Positions 1-7,978 of a stretch of DNA of 41,634 bases are shown here, one piece after another (the first letter of the stretch is position 1; each line of letters opens with the position of its first letter). The position numbers and the translations under genes are program-made. A model generated the notes under the pieces. The model was given only the letters and a program-made list of their open reading frames with translations. It had not been told where the DNA came from and made no database searches. This stretch comes from DASQZJ01 sp035638775. GTDB lineage: Bacteria; Pseudomonadota; Gammaproteobacteria; UBA5335; SLRW01. The stretch is from contig DASQZJ010000074.1 of assembly GCA_035638775.1 (NCBI GenBank), positions 1 to 41,634 of the forward strand, written 5' to 3'.

Positions 1-139
1 CTGGGCAGATTCCTACGCGTTACTCACCCGTCCGCCACTCGCCGCCAGGGAAGCAAGCTTCCCCGCGCTGCCGTTCGACTTGCATGTGTTAGGCATGCCG
101 CCAGCGTTCAATCTGAGCCAGGATCAAACTCTTCGGTTA
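1..139 (-). rRNA. rrs: 16S ribosomal RNA, 5' end (partial)
   Basis: The reverse complement contains the universal 16S primer site AGAGTTTGATCCTGGCTCAG (positions 113-132), followed by the conserved stretches for ATTGAACGCTGGCGGC, ACATGCAAGTCG and GTGAGTAACGCG. By alignment with E. coli numbering, nucleotide 1 falls near position 139, so about the first 139 nt are present and the rest runs off the left edge of the window. The body sequence is gammaproteobacterial in character. The exact mature end is inferred from E. coli and depends on processing. Confidence 0.97.
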
Positions 140-235
140 AATATGCCGACTGCACGAGGCAGTCAAACCGATTCGACGCGCCCCGAACCCGAAGGCCCGG
201 AAACGGCGCCGATGTCTCTGGCATTCTCATCGACG

Positions 236-280
236 CGAGCGCCCACATAAGCTGCTCGATACCCGACTTGTTAAAGAGCG
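236..280 (-). promoter_or_regulatory. rRNA leader antitermination region with boxA
   Basis: On the minus strand the leader reads CGCTCTTTAACA (positions 269-280), which differs from the E. coli boxA core TGCTCTTTAACA only in its first base. About 20 nt further on it contains TATGTGGGCGCTCG (236-249), very like the conserved TGTGTGGGCACTCG of E. coli rrn leaders. In E. coli boxA recruits the NusB/NusE antitermination complex. The spacing to the 16S start (about 130 nt) is as in E. coli. Confidence 0.88.
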
Positions 281-372
281 GTCCGGTTGCCCGGCGCGGC
301 GCGGGGCGCCGCCTCGTTCCGATCGTGCGTGCGGCGGGCGAGGTACTCGCCGTGCCGCCGAGAGAGCCCGGA

Positions 373-400
373 ATTATACACTCGGAAGCGTTTCCGTCAA
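373..400 (-). promoter_or_regulatory. rrn promoter P2 (proximal)
   Basis: The minus strand has TTGACG (395-400), a 16-bp spacer and a perfect TATAAT (373-378). Transcription would start near 366, about 85 nt upstream of boxA. It has the same -35 and -10 hexamers and spacer length as the distal promoter at 530-557. Confidence 0.85.
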
Positions 401-529
401 CACCTCTCGCACGTTGGCAGCCATCCTTCGCGCCGCCGGGCCGGAACCTCCGGCCCCGGGTCGGGGCGTGCGTCGTCGACGTCCGTCCCGCTCCCGTCCG
501 CCGGCCTCTGCTTGCCGGCGAGAGGGCGC

Positions 530-557
530 ATTATAGGAGCCTTCGCGGACACGTCAA
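530..557 (-). promoter_or_regulatory. rrn promoter P1 (distal), GC-rich discriminator
   Basis: The minus strand has TTGACG (552-557), a 16-bp spacer and TATAAT (530-535), followed directly by GCGCCC. The run TATAATGCGCC is the same as at E. coli rrnB P1; a GC-rich discriminator of this kind makes rRNA promoters sensitive to ppGpp and to initiating NTP levels. The 140-643 stretch holds only leader, P1, P2 and a GC-rich hairpin (580-587 pairs with 603-610) lying between the tyrS stop and P1; I see no gene in it. Confidence 0.87.
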
Positions 558-643
558 CAACTGTCTTCGCCGGATTTGCGCGAGCCCCGCAAGTACCTGA
601 TCGGGCTCGCCGCGAACGGCCGTGGCCGGAAGGCGGGTGATGC

Positions 644-1843
644 TCAGACCAGGCGCACCCGGGCGAATCGGCGCTTGCCGACCTGGTAGACATGACGGCT
701 CCCGGCGGCCATTTCCAGGGCGGCGTCGGAGACCCGGTCGCCGTCGATCCGCACCGCACCCTGCCGGATCATGCGCATCGCCTCCGAGGTGCTGGGCGTC
801 AGGCCCGCCGCCTTGAGCAGGTTGGTGATGCGCAGGCGGCCGTCGGGCGCCGGCAGCTCCACCTCCGGCATGTCCTCGGGCATGGCACCCTGGCGGAAGC
901 GCGCGAGAAACGTCTGCTGCGCCTTGTGCCCGGCCTCCTCCCCGTGGAAGCGGCCGACCAGCTCGGAGGCGAGGCGCATCTTCACGTCCATGGGGTTCGC
1001 GCCCTCGTTCACTTCGCGGTGCCAGCGCTCGATGGTCGCCAGCGGCTCGAAGCTGAGCAGCTCCAGGTAGCGCCACATCAGCTCGTCCGAAATCGACATC
1101 AGCTTGCCGAACATGTCGTCCGGCGGCTCGGTGATCCCGACGTAGTTGCCCAGCGACTTGGACATCTTCTGCACGCCGTCCAGGCCCACCAGCAGGGGCA
1201 TCGTCAACACCACCTGCGGCGCCTGTCCGGCGTTGTCCTGCAGCTGCCGCCCCACCAGCAGGTTGAACTTCTGGTCCGTGCCGCCAAGCTCCACGTCCGC
1301 CTCCAGCGCGACCGAATCGTAGCCCTGGACCAGGGGATAGAGGAACTCGTGGATGGCGATGGGCTGGCGCCGCTGGTAACGCTGGTGGAAGTCGTCGCGC
1401 TCGAGCATGCGCGCCACCGTGTGCTGCGCCGCGAGGCGGACCATGTCGGCGGCGCTCATGGCGTTCATCCAGGTGGAATTGAACACCACGCGGGTGCGCT
1501 CCGGATCCAGGACCTTGTAGATCTGCTGCTCGTAGGTGCGGGCGTTCGCGCGCACCTCCTCCTCGCTCAGCGCCTTGCGGGTCGCGCTCTTGCCGCTGGG
1601 ATCGCCGATCATCCCGGTGAAGTCCCCGATCAGGAACAGCGCCTCGTGACCCAGGTCCTGGAACTGGCGCAGCTTGTTCAGCAGCACGGTGTGACCCAGG
1701 TGCAGGTCGGGTGCGGTCGGATCGAATCCCGCCTTGATGCGCAGCGGCCGACCCGCCGCCAGCCTCTCCTCCAGGTCCGCCAGCGGCAGGATCTCCTCCG
1801 CACCGCGCTGGATCAGGGCAAGCGCGTCGCTGTCACGGGTCAT
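644..1843 (-). CDS. tyrS: tyrosyl-tRNA synthetase
   Basis: Class I aminoacyl-tRNA synthetase of 399 aa that charges tRNA-Tyr in the cytoplasm. The HIGH motif is HLGH at residues 48-51 and the ATP-site loop is KMSKS at 226-230; an S4-type RNA-binding domain occupies roughly the last 65 residues. The length matches the TyrZ-type enzyme of pseudomonads rather than the 424-aa E. coli TyrS. ATG 1843 is preceded by AAGGAGACCCGA, a good ribosome-binding site. An open frame continues far upstream, but that part has no TyrS similarity and is the antisense of anmK. The start region is duplicated (see 1841-1880). The gene points toward the rRNA operon, as it sits upstream of P1. Confidence 0.97.
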   Translation of the reverse strand: MTRDSDALALIQRGAEEILPLADLEERLAAGRPLRIKAGFDPTAPDLHLGHTVLLNKLRQFQDLGHEALFLIGDFTGMIGDPSGKSATRKALSEEEVRANARTYEQQIYKVLDPERTRVVFNSTWMNAMSAADMVRLAAQHTVARMLERDDFHQRYQRRQPIAIHEFLYPLVQGYDSVALEADVELGGTDQKFNLLVGRQLQDNAGQAPQVVLTMPLLVGLDGVQKMSKSLGNYVGITEPPDDMFGKLMSISDELMWRYLELLSFEPLATIERWHREVNEGANPMDVKMRLASELVGRFHGEEAGHKAQQTFLARFRQGAMPEDMPEVELPAPDGRLRITNLLKAAGLTPSTSEAMRMIRQGAVRIDGDRVSDAALEMAAGSRHVYQVGKRRFARVRLV

Positions 1844-1863
1844 TCGGGTCTCCTTGCGTGCAT
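1840..1863 (-). CDS. possible 7-codon leader ORF overlapping the tyrS start
   Basis: On the minus strand an ATG (1861-1863) with its own AAGGAGACCCGC ribosome-binding site opens a frame MHARRPE that ends at TGA. This TGA overlaps the tyrS start as A-TGA (shared bases 1841-1842). It arises because the tyrS ribosome-binding site and ATG are duplicated 20 bp upstream in another frame. Such an overlap would allow translational coupling. The peptide contains no tyrosine, so there is no sign of classical attenuation. Translation is not proven. Confidence 0.35.
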   Translation of the reverse strand: MHARRPE

Positions 1864-1880
1864 GCGGGTCTCCTTGCGGG
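1841..1880. repeat. 20-bp tandem duplication of the tyrS start region
   Basis: Positions 1841-1860 and 1861-1880 are identical at 18 of 20 bases. Each unit carries, on the minus strand, an AAGGAG ribosome-binding site and an ATG. The copy number is two, and the unit length is not a multiple of three, so the two starts lie in different frames. Confidence 0.85.
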
Positions 1881-1928
1881 CGTGGCGCATCGGTCGCGTC
1901 GGCGCCCGGAACCCGGCCCCGTCCGCGA

Positions 1929-1957
1929 TTGACCGGCGACGGGGGCGGCGCTATGTT
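1929..1957 (+). promoter_or_regulatory. probable anmK promoter
   Basis: TTGACC (1929-1934), a 17-bp spacer and TATGTT (1952-1957) form a sigma-70-like promoter in the tyrS-anmK divergent gap, about 93 bp upstream of the anmK ATG. The match is by eye only. Confidence 0.5.
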
Positions 1958-1994
1958 CGCCCGGTTCCGGCGCAGCGAACCCGATGTAGCGCGG

Positions 1995-2000
1995 ATTATA
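1995..2000 (-). promoter_or_regulatory. possible -10 element for tyrS
   Basis: The minus strand has a perfect TATAAT in the divergent gap, which would give a tyrS leader of about 145 nt. I find no convincing -35 hexamer 16-18 bp upstream. The same bases read TATACT on the plus strand at 1997-2002, so direction is uncertain. Confidence 0.35.
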
Positions 2001-2056
2001 CTGGCCCACGGCAAACCGGTCGCGCCCTCCCGCCGGCTCACGACCCGGAGGACATC

Positions 2057-3187
2057 ATGGAAGGCAGTGGCGAAGACCTCTACATCGGGCTGATGTCCGG
2101 CACCAGCGCGGACGCCGTGGACGCGGCCCTGGTGGACCTGGCGGGGTCGGCTCCACGGCTCCTGGCCAGCCTTTCCCATCCCCTCCCGGCACGTATCCGG
2201 GAGGCCGTGATCGCGATCGGCTCGGCCGCCGGGGGCGGCGGCCTGGTCGCCGCCGCGCGGCTGGACGCGGAGCTGGGCCGCCTGTTCGCGGATGCCGTGC
2301 ACGCCCTGCTGGAACAATGCGGACGTCCCGCGCAGTCGGTGCGCGCGATCGGCAGTCATGGCCAGACGGTACGCCACGACCCGGACGGCGACCCGCCGTT
2401 CACCGTCCAGCTCGGGGACCCGAACGTCATCGCCGCGCGTACCGGCATCACCACGGTCGCCGATTTCCGCCGGCGCGACATCGCCCACGGCGGCCAGGGC
2501 GCACCGCTGGTGCCCGCGTTCCACCAGGCGCTGCTGCGCGCCCCCGGGCATCACCGCGCGGTGCTCAACATCGGAGGCATCGCCAACCTGACGCTGCTGC
2601 CGGCGCATGGCGACGCCCGCGGCTTCGACACCGGCCCCGGCAACTGTTTGCTCGACGCCTGGGCACAGGAACACGGTCGCGGCACTCACGATGCCGGCGG
2701 CGCCTGGGCCGCTTCGGGAACGCCGCGGCCCGACCTGCTCGAGCGGCTGCTCGCGGAGCCGTACTTCACCCGGAGCGGCCCCCGCAGCACGGGGCGCGAG
2801 CTGTTCAACACGGAGTGGCTGCACGCGCGGGGCGGCGAAGCGCTGGCCGGCGATCCGGCGGACGTGCAGGCGACCCTGTGCCTGCTGACCGCCCGCAGCG
2901 TGGCCCGGGCGCTGCGGGATACGGCGCCGGCCACCGCCGAGCTGCTGGTCTGCGGCGGCGGGGCGCATAACGGCGAGCTGATGCGGGTCCTGGCGGCAGA
3001 GCTTGCCGGAATCAGCGTGTGCTCGACCTCGGCGGCAGGCCTGGACCCCGACTGGGTCGAGGCCATGGCGTTCGCCTGGCTGGCCCGGCGCACGCTCCGC
3101 GGCGAACCCGGCAACCTGCCCGCGGTCACGGGCGCCCGGATCCCGGCCGTGCTGGGCGCGATCTGGCCCGCCTCGCCCCGACGCTGA
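2057..3187 (+). CDS. anmK: anhydro-N-acetylmuramic acid kinase
   Basis: Cytoplasmic kinase of 376 aa that hydrolyses and phosphorylates 1,6-anhydroMurNAc to MurNAc-6-phosphate during peptidoglycan recycling. The N-terminus has the family signature GLMSGTSADAVDAAL (residues 11-25); GSHGQTVRHDP and the IGGIANLTLLP stretch follow, with the ATP-binding CGGGAHN near the C-terminus. ATG 2057 has GGAG 6-7 bases upstream. The tyrS/anmK pairing is common in gammaproteobacteria. The pathway partner ampD, which releases the anhydro-sugar, is present at 33936-34547. The usual second position after MSGTS is DG(V/A); here it is DAV, a mild variant. Confidence 0.96.
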   Translation: MEGSGEDLYIGLMSGTSADAVDAALVDLAGSAPRLLASLSHPLPARIREAVIAIGSAAGGGGLVAAARLDAELGRLFADAVHALLEQCGRPAQSVRAIGSHGQTVRHDPDGDPPFTVQLGDPNVIAARTGITTVADFRRRDIAHGGQGAPLVPAFHQALLRAPGHHRAVLNIGGIANLTLLPAHGDARGFDTGPGNCLLDAWAQEHGRGTHDAGGAWAASGTPRPDLLERLLAEPYFTRSGPRSTGRELFNTEWLHARGGEALAGDPADVQATLCLLTARSVARALRDTAPATAELLVCGGGAHNGELMRVLAAELAGISVCSTSAAGLDPDWVEAMAFAWLARRTLRGEPGNLPAVTGARIPAVLGAIWPASPRR

Positions 3188-3278
3188 GCCCGGAGCCGCA
3201 GGTGCCTCCGGTCATGGCCGCGCAACCGCAGCACGTTACACTGTGCGGGGAATCTGCAGCCTAACGGGACAACTTCAG

Positions 3279-5357
3279 TTGGACACCCCCGACCTCAACC
3301 GCCCCGATCTGTACATCAACCGCGAGCTGAGCATGCTGGAGTTCAACCGGCGTGTGCTCGCGCAGGCCCGCGATGCCGGCAACCCCCTGCTGGAACGGCT
3401 CAAGTTCCTGTGCATCGCCAGCACCAACATGGACGAGTTCTTCGAGATCCGCGTCGCGGGCCTGAAGCAGCGCATCGAGATGGGCGCGACCCAGGCGGGG
3501 ATCGACGGCCTGTCCCCGCAGGAAGTGCTGCACGCGGTGCGCGGGCAGGTCGAGGGCCTGGTTGGCGAGCAGTACCGGGTGCTCAACGAGGAGCTCATCC
3601 CGGAGCTGGCGGACGAAGGCATCCGTTTCGCCCGGCGACACGCCTGGACCAAGGCCCAGCACCGCTGGCTGCGCCGCTACTTCCAGAACCAGGTGCTGCC
3701 GGTGCTGTCCCCCATGGGGCTGGACCCCGCCCATCCGTTTCCGCGCATCCTCAACAAGAGCCTGAACTTCATCGTCTCGCTCAGCGGCCAGGACGCGTTC
3801 GGCCGCAGCACCAGCCTGGCCGTGGTGCAGGCGCCCCGCTCGCTGCCGCGCCTGATCCGCCTGCCGCGCCGCTCCGGACGTCGCACGGGCACCGACTTCG
3901 TGTTCCTTTCCTCGGTGATCCACGCCTTCGTCGACCAGCTGTTCCCGGGCATGGAGATCCGGGGCTGCTACCAGTTCCGGGTCACCCGCAACAGCGAGCT
4001 GTTCGTCGACGAGGAAGAGGTCGAGGACCTGCTGCGGGCGGTGGAGGGCGAGCTCCCGTCGCGCCGCTACGGCGACGAGGTGCGCCTGGAGGTCGCCCAG
4101 GAATGCCCGGACGACGTCGCCGACGATCTGCTGGCCGAGTTCGGGCTGGGCGAGGAGGATCTGTACCGGGTCAACGGCCCGGTCAACCTCAACCGCCTGC
4201 TGGAGGTCTACGACCTGGTCGAGCGCAGCGATCTCAAGTTCCCCGGCTTCACCCCCGCCATCCCCCCGCCGCTGCGCCAGGCGAAGAACGTGTTCGAGGC
4301 CGTCCGCCGCCGGGACGTGCTTTTCTATCACCCGTTCGACGCCTTTGCGCCGGTGGTGGATTTTCTCCGCCGGGGGGCCGTCGACCCGCAGGTGCTCGCG
4401 ATCAAGCTGACGCTCTACCGCACGGGCCCCGAGTCGCCCGTGGTCGACGCCCTGGTGCGGGCCGCGGAGGCGGGCAAGGAGGTCACGACGGTGATCGAGC
4501 TGCGGGCGCGGTTCGACGAGGCGGCCAACATCGCGCTGGCAAACCGGCTGCAGGAGGCCGGCGCGCACGTGCTCTACGGCGTCGTCGGCTACAAGACCCA
4601 CGCCAAGCTGGCCCTGGTGGTGCGGCGCGAGGGTCGCTCCCTGCGCCGTTACGTGCACCTGGGCACCGGCAACTACCATCCGAAGACGGCGCGCCTGTAC
4701 ACGGACTACGGGCTCCTGACCAGCGACCCGGTGCTCGGCGAGGACGTGCACCGGGTGTTCATGCGCCTGACCAGCCTCGGCCGGTTCGCCCGCCTGACGC
4801 GGCTGCTGGAAGCGCCGTTCACCCTGCACCGGGCGATGCTGGAGCGCATCGAGCGGGAGATCCGCCACGCCCGGGACGGCAAGCAGGCCCGCATCATCGT
4901 CAAGGTGAACGCCCTGATCGAGCCGCAGCTGGTGCGCGCCCTGTACCGCGCCGCCATGGCCGGTATCGACATCGACCTGATCGTGCGCGGCATGTGCAGC
5001 CTGCGCCCGGGCATCCCCGGCATCTCGGACAACATCCGGGTGCGCTCGGTGGTCGGACGCTTCCTCGAGCACGCCCGCGTGTTCTACTTCCACAACGGCG
5101 GCGAACCCGAGCTGCTCGCCGGAAGCGCCGACTGGATGGAGCGCAACATGTTCCGCCGCGTCGAAGTATGCTTCCCGGTGGACGACCCGCAGCTCCGCGA
5201 GCAGATGCTCAGGGACCTGGACTTCTACCTGCGCGACAACACCCAGGCCTGGATCCTGCAGCCGGACGGCAGCTATCGTCGCAGGACGCCGGGCCGAGCC
5301 ACGCCGTTCTGCGCCCAGGAAGCGCTGCTGGCGGAGTACGGCGACGGCAGCCGCTGA
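3279..5357 (+). CDS. ppk: polyphosphate kinase 1
   Basis: PPK1 makes polyphosphate from ATP through a phosphohistidine; it works at the inner face of the membrane. From the proposed TTG start (3279) the protein is 692 aa, close to the 688 aa of E. coli. The N-terminal YINRELSMLEFNRRVL is characteristic. The likely autophosphorylated histidine is H441 in YKTHAKL, and the second conserved block FLEHARVFYFHNGG is near residues 590-607, followed by SADWMERNMFRR. There is no ATG ahead of YINREL in this frame after the anmK stop; GTG 3243 is the alternative start. The ribosome-binding site at the TTG is weak. The gene runs toward ppx, and the two stops share a palindrome. Confidence 0.93.
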   Translation: MDTPDLNRPDLYINRELSMLEFNRRVLAQARDAGNPLLERLKFLCIASTNMDEFFEIRVAGLKQRIEMGATQAGIDGLSPQEVLHAVRGQVEGLVGEQYRVLNEELIPELADEGIRFARRHAWTKAQHRWLRRYFQNQVLPVLSPMGLDPAHPFPRILNKSLNFIVSLSGQDAFGRSTSLAVVQAPRSLPRLIRLPRRSGRRTGTDFVFLSSVIHAFVDQLFPGMEIRGCYQFRVTRNSELFVDEEEVEDLLRAVEGELPSRRYGDEVRLEVAQECPDDVADDLLAEFGLGEEDLYRVNGPVNLNRLLEVYDLVERSDLKFPGFTPAIPPPLRQAKNVFEAVRRRDVLFYHPFDAFAPVVDFLRRGAVDPQVLAIKLTLYRTGPESPVVDALVRAAEAGKEVTTVIELRARFDEAANIALANRLQEAGAHVLYGVVGYKTHAKLALVVRREGRSLRRYVHLGTGNYHPKTARLYTDYGLLTSDPVLGEDVHRVFMRLTSLGRFARLTRLLEAPFTLHRAMLERIEREIRHARDGKQARIIVKVNALIEPQLVRALYRAAMAGIDIDLIVRGMCSLRPGIPGISDNIRVRSVVGRFLEHARVFYFHNGGEPELLAGSADWMERNMFRRVEVCFPVDDPQLREQMLRDLDFYLRDNTQAWILQPDGSYRRRTPGRATPFCAQEALLAEYGDGSR

Positions 5358-5373
5358 GGCGGCGCCTCAGCGG
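5351..5373. terminator. shared ppk/ppx palindrome, possible bidirectional terminator
   Basis: A 23-nt perfect palindrome with 11-nt arms around a single G separates the convergent genes. Both stop codons lie in it: each gene ends CGC TGA GGC, one on each strand. As RNA it folds to a 10-bp stem with a GGC loop from either direction. It lacks a U-tract, so intrinsic termination is doubtful. Confidence 0.5.
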
Positions 5374-6893
5374 ATCTCGAGGCGCATCCGCCCGGAGCGC
5401 AGCCGGTGGACTTCCTCCTCCAGGTCGGCGCGGGTCAGGGGATAACGCCGGAGGTAGTCCTCGCCAAGCCCGAGGTGCAGCCGGTCGCCGTTCGCCGCGA
5501 ACCGCGGCATGGGCCGGGGTGCCTCACCGCGATCCCGGTGCAGCAGCACCGCCACCCGCAACAGCACCGCCAGGCGGGCGGCCCGGACGGGCCAGTCGCC
5601 GGGGAGATCCCGGAACAGCGCGCGCCGCCAGCCGCGCCGGTGACAGCGCACCAGGATCGCCAGCAGTTGCTGCTCCTGGCGCGAGAACCCGGCCAGGTCG
5701 GCGTTCTCGAGAATGTAGGCGCCGTGCCGGTGGTAACGCGAATGGGCGATGCTCAGGCCCACCTCGTGCAGGCAGGCGGCCCACCGCAGCAGCTGTCCGG
5801 CATACGCGTCCAGCCCCCAGGCGTCGGCCACCTGGCGGAATGCCGCGAGTGCCGTCGATTCCACCCGCCGCGCCTGCGCGACATCCACCGCGTAGCGCCG
5901 CATCAGTGCGGCCACCGTCTGCTCGCGGACGTCGGCGTGCTCCCGGCGGCCGGCGAGGTCCAGCAGCAGACCCTCCCGCAGCGCGCCCTCCGTCACGCCC
6001 ATACGCGGGATGTCGAGTGCCTCGACGACGCCGCGCAGGATGGCGACGCCCGCGGGGAAGATCGCCGCGCGTTGCGGATCCAGCTCCGGGTCCCGCAACG
6101 CGGATACGCGCCCGGCGCGGACGAGCTCCCGCTCGAGTGCCGCCAGCGAATCCACCGTAATGCCTTCGCCCAGCCCGCGCGAGCGGATCACGGCGTCGAC
6201 CGAACGGATCGTCCCGGACGCGCCCACCGCCTCGTCCCAGCCGCCCTCGCGGTACGCCCGGGCCACCGGCTCGAATTCCCGCAGCGCGGCAAGCCGCGCC
6301 CGCTGCATGCGCTTTCCGCTGATGCGGCCGTCGCCGAAGCAGGTCCGGGTCAGGCTGACGCAGCCCACCTGCATGCTGTCCATCATGCGGGGTTCCCGGC
6401 CACGGCCGATGATCAGCTCGGTGCTGCCGCCGCCGATGTCCGTCACCAGGCGATCCCGCTCCATGTGGCCGAGACCGAACACCGCGCCGGTATAAATCAG
6501 GCGTGCCTCCTCGAAACCGGACACGACCTCGATCCCGTGGCCGAAGACCTGCTCGCCGCGGCGCAGGAACTCGCGCGCGTTGCGGGCGACGCGCAGGGTG
6601 TTGGTGCCCACGGCCCGCACCCGGTGCGGAGCGATCCCCCCGACCCGCTGCCCGAAACGTTCGAGGCAGGCCAGGGCGCGCTCCACCGCGGCGCCGTCGA
6701 GGCGGCCGCGCTGATCCAGCCCGGCCGCGAGCTGCACGCTCTCCTTGAGCCGGTCCAGCACGAACAGCTCGCCCCCGTGCAATCGCGCGACAACCAGGTG
6801 AAAGCTGTTCGAGCCGAGATCCAGCGCAGCCACCTCCTCGCCCGGCTGCGCCACCGGGATTGCCGCATCGCGGTGGTCCACGGACTGGCTCAA
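5367..6893 (-). CDS. ppx: exopolyphosphatase (Ppx/GppA family)
   Basis: A 508-aa protein (E. coli PPX is 513) that removes terminal phosphates from polyphosphate. The N-terminal actin-like fold shows EVAALDLGSNSFHLVVAR and later VTDIGGGSTELIIG (phosphate loops), then VGCVSLTRTCF; the C-terminal half has the HD-like CLHEVGLSIAHSRYHRHGAY. The start chosen is TTG 6893, preceded by GGGAGG with seven bases between; the frame stays open to 7040, but that extension overlaps the erpA terminator and has no family similarity. The neighbouring ppk encodes the opposing enzyme; here the two genes are convergent rather than in one operon. GppA (pppGpp phosphatase) is the alternative in this family. Confidence 0.93.
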   Translation of the reverse strand: MSQSVDHRDAAIPVAQPGEEVAALDLGSNSFHLVVARLHGGELFVLDRLKESVQLAAGLDQRGRLDGAAVERALACLERFGQRVGGIAPHRVRAVGTNTLRVARNAREFLRRGEQVFGHGIEVVSGFEEARLIYTGAVFGLGHMERDRLVTDIGGGSTELIIGRGREPRMMDSMQVGCVSLTRTCFGDGRISGKRMQRARLAALREFEPVARAYREGGWDEAVGASGTIRSVDAVIRSRGLGEGITVDSLAALERELVRAGRVSALRDPELDPQRAAIFPAGVAILRGVVEALDIPRMGVTEGALREGLLLDLAGRREHADVREQTVAALMRRYAVDVAQARRVESTALAAFRQVADAWGLDAYAGQLLRWAACLHEVGLSIAHSRYHRHGAYILENADLAGFSRQEQQLLAILVRCHRRGWRRALFRDLPGDWPVRAARLAVLLRVAVLLHRDRGEAPRPMPRFAANGDRLHLGLGEDYLRRYPLTRADLEEEVHRLRSGRMRLEIR

Positions 6894-6964
6894 GGCCGCC
6901 TCCCGGCACCCCGTACGGGCCTGCGTCCCGCAGCACTGGTGCGCTCGGCCACGCGCCAGAGACG

Positions 6965-6990
6965 AAAAAAGCGGGCGCATGCCGCCCGCT
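6965..6990 (-). terminator. rho-independent terminator of the argC-erpA operon
   Basis: On the minus strand an 8-bp perfect stem (AGCGGGCG/CGCCCGCT, 6970-6990) with a 5-nt loop is followed by six T residues (6965-6970). It lies about 105 nt after the erpA stop and about 70 nt ahead of the ppx start, so it should separate the two transcription units. Confidence 0.88.
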
Positions 6991-7093
6991 TCGCGATTGC
7001 CGTTCTCCCGGGACCGCTCACCATCGCCCGCCCGCAGCACGGCACCTGCCCGCCGTCCGGACGCCCCGGCATGGCGAACCGAGGTCCGCCGTG

Positions 7094-7450
7094 CTAGACC
7101 GCGAACGACGACCCGCAGCCACAGGTCGTGGTCGCGTTCGGGTTGCGGATGACGAACTGTGCGCCTTCGAGACCCTCCGTGTAATCGATCTCGGCACCCA
7201 TCAGGTACTGGATGCTCATCGGATCGACCACCAGGGTCACTCCCGCCTTCTCCACGCTGGTGTCGCCTTCCTCCACGTTCTCGTCGAACGTGAAGCCGTA
7301 CTGGAACCCGGAGCAGCCGCCGCCGGACACGAAGACCCGCAGCCTGAGCTCCGGATTGCTCTCTTCCTCGAGCAACTCGCGCACCTTGTTGGCCGCCGCT
7401 TCGGTGAACAGCAACGGGCTCTCGGCTTCCTCTTCTACAACCGTGGACAT
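7094..7450 (-). CDS. erpA: iron-sulfur cluster insertion protein
   Basis: A-type Fe-S carrier of 118 aa that hands clusters to apoproteins, IspG/IspH being the classical targets. The three ligand cysteines are C46 in SGGGCSGFQYGF and C110, C112 in TTCGCGSSF, at the family positions. It is the last gene of the argC operon on this strand, 70 bp after the bactofilin gene, with a strong terminator downstream. The 70-bp gap contains TTGATT and ATACGA with a 17-bp spacer on the minus strand, a weak candidate for a private promoter; no clear IscR site is seen. Confidence 0.96.
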   Translation of the reverse strand: MSTVVEEEAESPLLFTEAAANKVRELLEEESNPELRLRVFVSGGGCSGFQYGFTFDENVEEGDTSVEKAGVTLVVDPMSIQYLMGAEIDYTEGLEGAQFVIRNPNATTTCGCGSSFAV

Positions 7451-7520
7451 AGCCTCAACCTACCTCGTATGAATGCGTTTTCCGCCTAATCAAAAAGTTA
7501 GCACCCGGCCTGCGCGAGCG

Positions 7521-7967
7521 TCAAACATCTTCGCCATCCGCCGTCCGCTCCTCGGACGCGCCCGCTTCCGGCCGCTGCTCGTGGTGCAGCGCCAGCACCG
7601 GCTGGTCGTTGGACTGGTGCACCAGCTGGCCGTTCACCGAAGCCCCCATGGCCATCTCAATGAGATTGTAGTAGACGTCACCGGCAACCTTCGCGTGCTC
7701 GGACAGCTCGATCCGCTGCGCGCTGCGCACGTCGCCGTTGACGCTGCCGTTGAGGACCACGTTCGGCACCGTCACCTCCCCCTCGACGGCCCCGTGCTCG
7801 CTCACGCTCAGCACGGCGTCCTCGCCCTCGGCGATCACGTTGCCGACGATGCGTCCGTCCACGTGCAGGCCGCCGCTGAAGCGGACGTCACCGCGGACCT
7901 CGGTATGGCGGCCCACCAGGGTATCCACCCGGGAAGCCTGCTTCTGGGAACCGGAATTGCCCCACAT
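7521..7967 (-). CDS. bactofilin (polymer-forming cytoskeletal protein)
   Basis: A 148-aa protein with the bactofilin (DUF583) beta-helix: short repeating strands such as VRGDVRFSGGLHVDGRIVGNV, GAVEGEVTVPNVVLNGSVNGDV and AKVAGDVYYN between residues about 15 and 118, then a charged disordered tail. Bactofilins polymerise without nucleotide and scaffold cell-shape or envelope enzymes at the membrane. The start has GGAGGGG upstream. It sits between the membrane protein of 7979-8725 (11-bp gap) and erpA. The same gene order is known around argC in pseudomonads. Its partner here is unknown; the adjacent coiled-coil membrane protein is a candidate by context only. Confidence 0.9.
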   Translation of the reverse strand: MWGNSGSQKQASRVDTLVGRHTEVRGDVRFSGGLHVDGRIVGNVIAEGEDAVLSVSEHGAVEGEVTVPNVVLNGSVNGDVRSAQRIELSEHAKVAGDVYYNLIEMAMGASVNGQLVHQSNDQPVLALHHEQRPEAGASEERTADGEDV

Positions 7968-7978
7968 GGCGACCCCTC

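Noticed and set aside
580..610. Hairpin (8-bp stem, 15-nt loop) after tyrS as a terminator
   Set aside because: The loop is long and no U-tract follows on the minus strand; tyrS transcription may simply run into the rRNA promoter region.
1844..2968. Upstream extension of the tyrS reading frame to a 774-aa protein
   Set aside because: The extension is antisense to anmK, has biased arginine-rich composition and no TyrS similarity; ATG 1843 with a good ribosome-binding site gives the normal length.
3261..5093. Long minus-strand open frame (610 aa) opposite ppk
   Set aside because: It is a shadow frame common in GC-rich DNA, with His/Val/Gln-rich composition and no start signal; ppk on the plus strand is certain.
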